Below are positions 40,626 through 46,938 of a stretch of DNA of 46,938 nucleotides, piece by piece (position 1 is the stretch's first letter; each line of letters opens with the position of its first letter). The DNA is taken from NCBI GenBank assembly GCA_002509495.1, contig DAEV01000012.1:4714-51651 (forward strand). Reading direction: 5' to 3'. The notes below the pieces were generated by a model. That model searched no databases, was not told the origin of the DNA, and was given only the letters and a program-made list of their open reading frames with translations. The DNA comes from Methanolinea sp. UBA473 (GTDB taxonomy: Archaea > Halobacteriota > Methanomicrobia > Methanomicrobiales > Methanospirillaceae). The position numbers and the translations under genes are program-made.

Positions 40626-43046
40626 ATGCCTGAAATCCATCTGAAGGTTGATAGCGCATATCCGGGCGATCAGGGCGGCGGAAAGGCCAGGCTCGACCCT
40701 GAGACCATGCTTTTTTTAAAGATATCCCCCGGAGACATCGTGGCGGTGGAGGGGAAACGCCGCACGGTGGCCAAGGTCTGGCGCTCTCTCGTCGAGGACT
40801 GGAACCAGAACAAGGTCCGGATCGATAATTTCACCCGGATGAACGCAGGGGTCAGCATCGGCGACACCGTCAAGATATCGAAGATACAGGACGAAATCGA
40901 AGCAAAAGAGGTGGTTCTCGCCCCTCCCGAAGACCTTCCCCGTAATATCACCATCAATATCACGCCCCATGTCATCAACTCGTTAATCGACTTCCCGGTG
41001 GTCAAGAACGACCTGGTACCCCTTTCCAGCGGTCTTCCCTTCCTCCAGACCCAGTTCGTGCCCTTCAAGGTCGTGGAGATAGAGCCCGAGCAGGCGACAA
41101 TCATCACCAAGAACACGCATATCGAATTCTCGGAGAAACCGGCCCCCGGTGTGGAGGGGACGAAGCGTATCTCCTACGAGGATATCGGAGGCCTCAAGGA
41201 TGAGATGCAGAGGGTCAGGGAGATGATCGAGCTCCCCATGCGTCACCCCGAGCTCTTCCAGAAACTCGGGATCGAACCTCCCAAGGGGGTGCTCCTGTAT
41301 GGGCCACCGGGGACGGGCAAGACCCTGATTGCCAAGGCGGTGGCAAGCGAGAGCGGGGCGCATTTCATCTCCATCGCGGGCCCGGAGGTCATCTCCAAAT
41401 ACTACGGAGAGAGCGAGCAGAAGCTCAGGGAGATCTTCGAGGAAGCCGAGGAGAACGCACCATCCATTATATTCATCGACGAACTGGACTCCATCACGCC
41501 GAGGAGGGAGGAGGTTACCGGAGAGGTGGAGCGGAGGGTGGTTGCCCAGCTCCTTACCATGATGGATGGCCTGCAGGAGCGTGGCCAGGTTGTAGTGATT
41601 GGGGCTACCAACCGGGTGGACGCGATCGATCCGGCCCTCCGGAGGCCTGGCCGGTTCGACCGCGAGATCGAGATCGGAGTTCCCACCGAATCGGACCGTA
41701 TCGAAATTTTAAAAATCCATACCCGGGGGATGCCGCTTGGTGACGAGGTGAAGCTGGAAGTCCTGGGCCAGCAGACCCACGGGTTCGTGGGGGCCGACCT
41801 TGCCGCCCTTGCCAGGGAGGCTGGGATCAGGGCACTTCGCCGGTATCTCCCCGAGATCGACCTTGAGGAGGAAGAGATCCCGGAAGAAGTCCTGGACACC
41901 ATGCAGGTAACTGCCGGGGATTTCCGCGACGCCCTGCGGGACGTGAGCCCGAGCGCCATGCGGGAGGTGATGCTCGAAGTATCCCATGTGAACTGGGAGG
42001 ATGTAGGGGGCCTTGAAGAGGCAAAGCAGGAGATCAGGGAAGCAGTGGAGTATCCCCTCACCCAGCGGGAACGATACGAGGAGCTGGGGATCAGTCCCCC
42101 GCGGGGAGTTCTTCTTTACGGACCCCCGGGGACGGGCAAAACCCTGATTGCCAAGGCAGTGGCAAACGAGAGCGGAGCCAACTTCATTGCCATCCGGGGG
42201 CCGCAGCTCCTCTCCAAGTGGGTCGGAGAGAGCGAACGGGCTGTGCGGGAGGTATTCAAGAAGGCCCGGCAGGTCGCTCCCTCCATCATCTTCTTCGACG
42301 AGCTGGATGCTCTTGCCCCTACGCGCGGGGGGGAAGTCGGCAGCCACGTCATGGAGAGCGTGCTCAACCAGATCCTCACCGAAATCGACGGGCTGGAGGA
42401 GTTGAAAGACGTGGCAGTCCTGGGGGCCACCAACCAGCCCACTCTGGTGGACCCGGCACTTCTGCGGGCCGGGAGGTTTGACAGGCTGGTCTATATCGGA
42501 GAGCCGGGTCATGAGGACCGGAAGAAGATCCTGGCCATCCACCTTCGCGGGATGCCTGTGGAAGGCTCCCAGATGGAGGCTCTTCTGGATGCAGTGAAAG
42601 AATACGACGAAAACCCCCTGGATGCAGTCCTGGAAAAGATCGGCGAGGATCGGACCTTCACTCTTGACGAAGCGATCGAAGCGCTGGCGGGGATCCCTGC
42701 CACGGGGACCCCGAAACTCTCCCGGGGCCAGCGCCGGAGGCACCTGACCAGTCAGATGGCCCAGAAACGCCTTGTGCTGGTGGATGGATCCATTGAGACA
42801 CTGACTTCCGACATCGCCCAGCGGACCGATGGCTACGTGGGTTCGGACCTCGAGGCAATGTGCCGCGAGGCCGGCATCTTTGCCATGCGGGAAGGGAGTC
42901 GTTTAATCTCGCTGCGACACTTTGAGGCAAGCCTTGAGAAAGTGCATCCCACCATGAACCAGAGATCAATAGAATTTTACAGCCGGATCCGCCAGCACTT
43001 CAAGGGTGGACTCCCGAAAGAGGTTCAGCCCCCCGAGTACCAGTAA
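40626..43046 (+). CDS. Cdc48/VAT-type AAA ATPase with insertion in D2
   Basis: An 806-residue protein: an N-domain (1 to about 180), D1 ATPase (Walker A GPPGTGKT near 225, Walker B IIFIDELD, pore loop KYYGES) and D2 ATPase (Walker A near 499, Walker B IIFFDELD, KWVGES). It unfolds protein substrates, typically with the archaeal proteasome. D2 carries an extra segment of about 70-80 residues (about 645-725, roughly EALLDAVKEYDENPLDAVLE through RGQRRRHLTSQMAQKR) before the standard TDGYVGSDLEAMCREA helix. The C-terminus ends EVQPPEYQ and lacks a clear HbYX motif. Start at an ATG 30 bases from a TATA box. Confidence 0.95.
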   Translation: MPEIHLKVDSAYPGDQGGGKARLDPETMLFLKISPGDIVAVEGKRRTVAKVWRSLVEDWNQNKVRIDNFTRMNAGVSIGDTVKISKIQDEIEAKEVVLAPPEDLPRNITINITPHVINSLIDFPVVKNDLVPLSSGLPFLQTQFVPFKVVEIEPEQATIITKNTHIEFSEKPAPGVEGTKRISYEDIGGLKDEMQRVREMIELPMRHPELFQKLGIEPPKGVLLYGPPGTGKTLIAKAVASESGAHFISIAGPEVISKYYGESEQKLREIFEEAEENAPSIIFIDELDSITPRREEVTGEVERRVVAQLLTMMDGLQERGQVVVIGATNRVDAIDPALRRPGRFDREIEIGVPTESDRIEILKIHTRGMPLGDEVKLEVLGQQTHGFVGADLAALAREAGIRALRRYLPEIDLEEEEIPEEVLDTMQVTAGDFRDALRDVSPSAMREVMLEVSHVNWEDVGGLEEAKQEIREAVEYPLTQRERYEELGISPPRGVLLYGPPGTGKTLIAKAVANESGANFIAIRGPQLLSKWVGESERAVREVFKKARQVAPSIIFFDELDALAPTRGGEVGSHVMESVLNQILTEIDGLEELKDVAVLGATNQPTLVDPALLRAGRFDRLVYIGEPGHEDRKKILAIHLRGMPVEGSQMEALLDAVKEYDENPLDAVLEKIGEDRTFTLDEAIEALAGIPATGTPKLSRGQRRRHLTSQMAQKRLVLVDGSIETLTSDIAQRTDGYVGSDLEAMCREAGIFAMREGSRLISLRHFEASLEKVHPTMNQRSIEFYSRIRQHFKGGLPKEVQPPEYQ

Positions 43047-43067
43047 CAATAATCTGGAGGGGCTGAA
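43024..43067 (+). terminator. Inverted repeat spanning the cdc48 stop codon
   Basis: TTCAGCCCC at 43024-43032 and GGGGCTGAA at 43059-43067 pair perfectly, with the TAA stop (43044-43046) in the loop. AT-rich sequence follows. It may be a terminator or a processing signal; the 5' arm is inside coding sequence, which may be coincidental. Confidence 0.35.
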
Positions 43068-43071
43068 TAAT

Positions 43072-43091
43072 AATGTATAAAAATATACATT
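43072..43091 (+). promoter_or_regulatory. Palindromic TATA element before the acyl-CoA synthetase gene
   Basis: AATGTATA and TATACATT pair perfectly around AAAA (20 bases). It coincides with the TATA box of the next gene, centred about 30 bases before the ATG at 43113. A symmetric site over the TATA box is a natural operator for a dimeric repressor blocking TBP, though a symmetric TATA box alone is also possible. Confidence 0.5.
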
Positions 43092-43112
43092 GATGTCCGT
43101 GCAGTGGAACCC

Positions 43113-44675
43113 ATGCAGAACCTGACCAGTTTTCTCGATAACCATGCCCTCGATCCTCAGGCCTGCGCCCTGATCTGGCCTGCCAGGGGGGTGTCGTTCA
43201 CATATGCCGAATTTATGGATCGGGTGAGGCGGCTCTCGTCCGGGTTCATGGACCTTGATATCCGGAAGGGTGACCGGGTGTGCATTTACCTTGACACCTC
43301 CCCGGAGTACCTGATCAGCTATTGCGCCCTCTGGCGTATCGGTGCCGTTGCCGTCCCTGCCAACATCGTGTACCGGCAGGGGGAACTCCTCCATTCCCTT
43401 CTTGATTCGGGTGCGAAGGGTATCATCTGCAGCGAGGCGGGAAGGGAAGTTGTGCACTCTGTGCGGAATTCTGCCCCTGCCCTGGAGAGCGTGATCTGTA
43501 CAGGGGGCGAACATCCCGGGACGGTCTCCTGGGATGGCTTGATCCGGGGAGTCCCTCTCAAACGGCCGGTTCCATGCGCGTTCGACGACATCTGCCAGAT
43601 CCAGTACACCGCGGGTACCACCGGGAGGCCCAAAGGCGCAATTCTCACCCAGGGGAACTGGATTGCAGCCCTCGAGGCGGAGCGGGAGGTTCTCTCGCTC
43701 CGCAAGGGGGACGTATATCTCGGGATCTACCCCATGGGGCACGTAGGGGTGAGCTGGGGGTTTGCGGTTCTCCGGGCTGGTGGAACCTACGTGATCATGG
43801 AGCGCTTCTCCGAGGAGGAATACCTCCGGCTTTGCCGCGATCACGAGGTAACGGTGCTGGCCGGGATGCCCCCCGTCATCCATGGCCTGTGCCATGCACC
43901 CCCGGGAACCGAGGAGGCGTTAAAGACCGTCCGGGTCATCATCAGCGGGGGAGGCCAGCTCCTCCCTGCAGTATGGGAGGATTTCGATCGCCGATACCAT
44001 ATCCCTATCGCCAATTCCTACGGGCTCTCCGAGACGATCGTGGTGGGTTCCGGTACCGCCACGATTCCGGGCATGCCTGACCTCACCCGCGACTACCGCA
44101 GCGTAGGAGTTCCGATTGGTTACACTGAAGTATCCATTGTGGATGCCGAAAATCCCGGAATTCTTCTGGAAGCGGGAGAGATCGGGGAGATCGCTCTCCG
44201 GGGCCCTTCGGTCGCGAAGGGATACTGGAACCTTCCCGGGGAGACGGCTGCGACATTTCTCCCGGATGGCTGGTTCCTTTCCGGCGACATGGGATACCTC
44301 GAACCTGACGGTGTCCTGTTCATCACGGACCGGAAGAAGGACATGATCATCATGTCCGGCTGGAAGATCTACCCCACCGAGGTGGAAAACGTCCTCCTCC
44401 GCCATCCTGCCGTAGCCGATGCGGCGGTCTTCGGTATCCCGGACGAGAGAAGGGGGGAGATCCCTGTCGCGGCAGTGGTGCTGAAGGAAGGCAGGACGCT
44501 TCAGGATGCTGAGCTGGAGGCGTTTTGCCGGGACCACATGGCCGGATATAAAATCCCGAGGAGGATGATCCCAGTCGGGACGTTGCCGAGGGTGCACGGG
44601 TGGAAACTTCTCAGGAGGACACTCCGTGAGGAGTACGCCCGGAGAATGGCAGAATCTGAGAAGGCTATAATATAG
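43113..44675 (+). CDS. AMP-dependent acyl-CoA synthetase/ligase family protein
   Basis: About 520 residues of the adenylate-forming superfamily. Motif A3 is QYTAGTTGRPKGA (about 164-176), A5 NSYGLSETIV, A7/A8 SGDMGYL and ITDRKKDMIIMSGWKIYPTE. C-terminal lysine region GTLPRVHGWKLLRR has histidine-glycine-tryptophan where many members show R-T-x-S-G-K, so the last catalytic lysine is in WKLLRR. The ATG at 43113 is preferred over a GTG at 43104. It forms acyl-adenylates and probably acyl-CoA; the acid is unknown. It has an independent promoter (palindromic TATA). Confidence 0.88.
   Translation: MQNLTSFLDNHALDPQACALIWPARGVSFTYAEFMDRVRRLSSGFMDLDIRKGDRVCIYLDTSPEYLISYCALWRIGAVAVPANIVYRQGELLHSLLDSGAKGIICSEAGREVVHSVRNSAPALESVICTGGEHPGTVSWDGLIRGVPLKRPVPCAFDDICQIQYTAGTTGRPKGAILTQGNWIAALEAEREVLSLRKGDVYLGIYPMGHVGVSWGFAVLRAGGTYVIMERFSEEEYLRLCRDHEVTVLAGMPPVIHGLCHAPPGTEEALKTVRVIISGGGQLLPAVWEDFDRRYHIPIANSYGLSETIVVGSGTATIPGMPDLTRDYRSVGVPIGYTEVSIVDAENPGILLEAGEIGEIALRGPSVAKGYWNLPGETAATFLPDGWFLSGDMGYLEPDGVLFITDRKKDMIIMSGWKIYPTEVENVLLRHPAVADAAVFGIPDERRGEIPVAAVVLKEGRTLQDAELEAFCRDHMAGYKIPRRMIPVGTLPRVHGWKLLRRTLREEYARRMAESEKAII
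44665..44674 (+). promoter_or_regulatory. TATA box of the RecA-fold gene
   Basis: CTATAATATA overlaps the stop codon of the acyl-CoA synthetase gene (44673-44675). It predicts transcription from about 44695 and leaves CGGAGA (44695-44700) as the Shine-Dalgarno sequence for the TTG at 44707. Confidence 0.45.
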
Positions 44676-44706
44676 GGTATAGGGAATATTACATCGGAGA
44701 CATCTG

Positions 44707-45291
44707 TTGGCCAGGGACAGCAGGAGGTCCACAGGCATATCGGGCCTGGACCTTGCCATCGAAGGCGGATTTCCCCACGGGGCCTCAATAATTGTGGAGG
44801 GCTCCCCGCTGACGGGGATTGACCATATGGCCCGGCAGTTCTGGAAAGTGGAGAACGAGTCGGGCGCCTATCTCATGATTGACGGAGAGGTGGAGCCAGG
44901 TATGACCGACGCCCGGGCGATTCCCCTCGACCAGTTCCCGTCCCTCTGCACGGGCGATCGTGTAGTGGTCGATTCGCTCTCTTCTCTGATCCTGAAGTTC
45001 GGGATTGACCCGGCGATTACCTGCATGGATTCCATACGGAAGGAGGCCGCAGCCCGGAATTCAAATACGATGTTCATCCTGTACAGCGATCTGCATCCCG
45101 CCCCCGAAGAGATCCGAATCCTGCGGCTTGCCGACGTGGTGATCGAGTTGAAAGAGGTCATTTTCATGAACGAGATCGAGCGGCAGCTGGCAGTGCACAA
45201 GATTCGGCGTGGACAGGTTCCGAAGCGGCTCATCCCCTTCAACATCACCGACAAAGGAATCGAGCTCTCCACTACTTCCAGGGTTGTATAA
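44707..45291 (+). CDS. RecA/KaiC-fold protein lacking the Walker A motif
   Basis: A 194-residue protein with a RecA/KaiC-type start (STGISGLDLAIEGGFPHGAS) but EGSPLTGIDH where the Walker A loop should be: no GKT/GKS lysine. The Walker B-like strand is RVVVDSLSSLIL. MFILYSDLHP and VIELKEVIFMNE, with LAVHKIRRGQVPKRLIPFNI, resemble C-terminal strands of KaiC/RadA-like ATPases. Likely a non-hydrolysing pseudo-ATPase; similar small proteins are seen in Methanomicrobia. It starts with a TTG, set by the Shine-Dalgarno CGGAGA. Function unknown. Confidence 0.75.
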   Translation: MARDSRRSTGISGLDLAIEGGFPHGASIIVEGSPLTGIDHMARQFWKVENESGAYLMIDGEVEPGMTDARAIPLDQFPSLCTGDRVVVDSLSSLILKFGIDPAITCMDSIRKEAAARNSNTMFILYSDLHPAPEEIRILRLADVVIELKEVIFMNEIERQLAVHKIRRGQVPKRLIPFNITDKGIELSTTSRVV

Positions 45292-45308
45292 GGAAACGGA
45301 TCCTTTCC

Positions 45309-46217
45309 TCACCCAAGCAGTTCCTTTCTCACTTCCCGTGTCGCAGCGGACATTCTGGAAAGCTTCATCGAGGCGGACTCACGGGACAGCATCCGAAGAC
45401 CGCAGTCGGGGTCGATGAGGAGCGTATCCGGGCCCAGGAGATCGATTCCCTTATGGATCCTGTCGCGGACGACTTCGATCGGCTCGACATCCATGCTGGT
45501 GGAATCTATGCATCCGAGCCCGATTCTCCTGCCTGACAGATCCCTCCGATCCAGCAGGTCAAGGTTTTCCGGACTCCTTGCACATTCGATGTCCAGGACG
45601 TCCACCGGAATGGCCAGGAGGAAGTCGATGACCCCTGAGAGATCCCCGCATACATGGAGGCTGACCGGGACCGAAAGGCTGGAGATCACGACCTCGAGTG
45701 CATTCCGAGCGGCTTCCATGTCTGCGGCTCCGGTTGAGAGGATCGGCTCGTCCACCTGGATCATGCAGACCCCGGCCTGCTCCAGGAACGAGGCCTCTGC
45801 CTTTAATGCCTTCGCCAGGTCAAGGGCCACGTCATTCCGGTCCCGGTACATTCGTGTCGAGAGGTGGAGCGCATGCGATAACGTGGTCGGCCCGGTCAGG
45901 ATCCCCTTCACCCACCGGTGGCGGGAAAGGGCATAGCGCGTGTCGCGGAGGGTGATGGCCCCGGATGCGGGCAGGATCTTCCCCGTCACCTCCTGGCCCT
46001 GGATCCCGGGAAGACGGGATGTGAAGGCCCGGACCATGTCCCCCCTCACCTGGCCGTCAGAGATGAGGTCGATTCCTGCCGTAATCTGGTCTTCCACCGC
46101 GATCCTGACCGAATGGCGGAAGGGATCCAGGAACCGGGAAATGCCTTTTCCTGGAACAACCGGGTAGCTTCCCACGACGGTGGTGGGAAGAACGGGCAGA
46201 TCGGGAAACGGCCTCAT
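45309..46217 (-). CDS. metE: Archaeal MetE-like methionine synthase (core, cobalamin-independent fold)
   Basis: A 302-residue protein matching the C-terminal catalytic half of MetE, as in the Methanothermobacter core enzyme that takes the methyl group from methylcobalamin. N-terminus TTVVGSYPVVPGK; ISDGQVRGDMV; zinc ligands H188 and C190 in LHVCGD and C272 in DPDCGLR; D156 in QVDEPI likely binds homocysteine. The true methyl donor in vivo is uncertain (a corrinoid protein is likely). It is the only MetE-like gene in the window. ATG overlaps the aspS stop (46214-46217). Confidence 0.88.
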   Translation of the reverse strand: MRPFPDLPVLPTTVVGSYPVVPGKGISRFLDPFRHSVRIAVEDQITAGIDLISDGQVRGDMVRAFTSRLPGIQGQEVTGKILPASGAITLRDTRYALSRHRWVKGILTGPTTLSHALHLSTRMYRDRNDVALDLAKALKAEASFLEQAGVCMIQVDEPILSTGAADMEAARNALEVVISSLSVPVSLHVCGDLSGVIDFLLAIPVDVLDIECARSPENLDLLDRRDLSGRRIGLGCIDSTSMDVEPIEVVRDRIHKGIDLLGPDTLLIDPDCGLRMLSRESASMKLSRMSAATREVRKELLG

Positions 46218-46938
46218 GGTACCAATCGGTGCCGATCCCTCGGGAAGAGTACCGCCTCCCTGATGTTGGGAAGGCCGAGCATAGTCATGAGAAGTCGTTC
46301 AGCCCCGAGACCCCACCCTGAGTGGGGAGGCATCCCGTAACGGAAGGGCTCGAGGTAGAAAGAGAAATTATCAGGATTAAGTCCCTTGGCCTGGATCTGC
46401 TGAACGAGGAGGTCATGCTGATGGACGCGCTCAGCCCCCGATGAGAGCTCCATCCGGGGATGCATGAGGTCGAAGGCCTTGCAGATCGCGGGATCCGTTT
46501 CGTACGGCATGGCATAGTACGGCTTGATCTCTGTCGGCCAGTCCGTAATGAAGTAATGAACCCCCATCTCTTCCCCGATGGCCTTTTCCGCGGCTGTCCC
46601 GATATCGTCACCGTACCTGATGGGCTCGCTGGTTTTCGCTGCCGCGATCTCGATGGCGTCGCTGTAGGAAAGGCGGGGGAACGGGGTGTCGGGGACTTCG
46701 AAGTTGCGGATCTCGAGTTCCTCGAGGAAGGGGGAACACTGGTCCTGTACTGTGCGGTAGCAGGAACGAACCAGGTCTTCTAACAGGTCCATGACCTCCA
46801 GGTGATCGGCGAACGAGACCTCGACATCGATCGAGGTAGCCTCGTTTAGGTGCTTGGTAGTGTTATGTTCCTCGGCCCTGAAAATAGGGCCGATTTCGAA
46901 GACCTTCTCAAATCCTGCCGCCATCATCATCTGCTTGT
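46214..46938 (-). CDS. aspS: Aspartyl-tRNA synthetase (archaeal), C-terminal part
   Basis: The 241 residues seen are the catalytic C-terminal half of a class II synthetase; the N-terminal anticodon-binding OB-fold lies beyond the window end. Motif 2 is FEIGPIFRAEEHNT and motif 3 GWGLGAERLLMTMLGLPN, ending FPRDRHRLVP as in archaeal AspRS. Archaeal AspRS often also aspartylates tRNA-Asn; the residues determining this are not visible here. Stop overlaps the metE ATG (ATGA), so the two are cotranscribed. Confidence 0.92.
   Translation of the reverse strand, partial: KQMMMAAGFEKVFEIGPIFRAEEHNTTKHLNEATSIDVEVSFADHLEVMDLLEDLVRSCYRTVQDQCSPFLEELEIRNFEVPDTPFPRLSYSDAIEIAAAKTSEPIRYGDDIGTAAEKAIGEEMGVHYFITDWPTEIKPYYAMPYETDPAICKAFDLMHPRMELSSGAERVHQHDLLVQQIQAKGLNPDNFSFYLEPFRYGMPPHSGWGLGAERLLMTMLGLPNIREAVLFPRDRHRLVP

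Noticed and set aside
1..46938. CRISPR array
   Set aside because: No regularly spaced direct repeats or cas genes were seen.

Overview
The window is chromosomal DNA of a moderately GC-rich hydrogenotrophic methanogen, most likely of the order Methanomicrobiales. Evidence: a contiguous set of methanogenesis marker proteins (Mmp7, 17, 15, 5, 6, 3) with the methyl-CoM reductase activation ATPase AtwA (A2); archaeal housekeeping genes (RIO1 kinase, archaeal TyrRS, type II GAPDH, RadB, VAT/Cdc48, archaeal MetE-like methyltransferase, archaeal AspRS, Tsr3, ribose-1,5-bisphosphate isomerase); leaderless archaeal-type TATA promoters; and PAS-rich signalling proteins typical of this order. No rRNA, tRNA, CRISPR array, insertion sequence or phage gene was recognised.

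Layout. 1-3651: RIO1 kinase (cut by the window start), tyrS and gap on the minus strand, then an AlkA-type glycosylase. 3997-7516: a small two-TM protein, a CheY-like regulator and an HTH plus multi-PAS sensor split by a one-base frameshift. 7507-8913: Tsr3 and a two-domain protein joining a TudS/DUF523-like cysteine domain to a nucleoside 2-deoxyribosyltransferase. 8910-14615: a surface glycosylation locus with two tandem GT39 (PMT-like) membrane glycosyltransferases, a dolichyl-phosphate-mannose-synthase-like GT2 and a flippase-like membrane domain fused to a methyltransferase. 14899-21232: a degenerate EF-Tu-like protein, LemA, a DUF2207 membrane protein, a PCC/DUF296 protein, a YgiQ radical SAM protein and an AhpD-like protein. 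21498-23778: two exported proteins (META plus emfourin-like; FxLYD-like lipoprotein).

23850-31524 is the functional core. A tightly coupled minus-strand operon atwA-mmp3-mmp6-mmp5-mmp15-mmp17-mmp7 has a strong TATA box and Shine-Dalgarno sequence before atwA. A separately promoted HAD-family gene with an atypical DxA nucleophile motif lies upstream. The set is expected to build and fire the ATP- and metallocluster-dependent reductive activation of methyl-coenzyme M reductase. Divergent from it are ribose-1,5-bisphosphate isomerase and dapF.

33505-37308 is a visibly A+T-rich accessory patch. It holds an exported protein with a caspase-like His-Gly/Asp-Ala-Cys signature, a cotranscribed membrane-anchored partner of unknown family, and a decayed but host-like-GC paralogue of the partner. 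This cassette is the best candidate for an undescribed system.

37435-46938 returns to core genes: larC-radB-tlpA-ccdA (minus), cdc48/VAT with an unusual insertion in its second ATPase domain, an acyl-CoA synthetase-like enzyme behind a palindromic TATA element, a RecA-fold protein without a Walker A lysine, a MetE-type methyltransferase and aspS (cut by the window end). All family assignments were made by reading translated sequence; no database search was possible.
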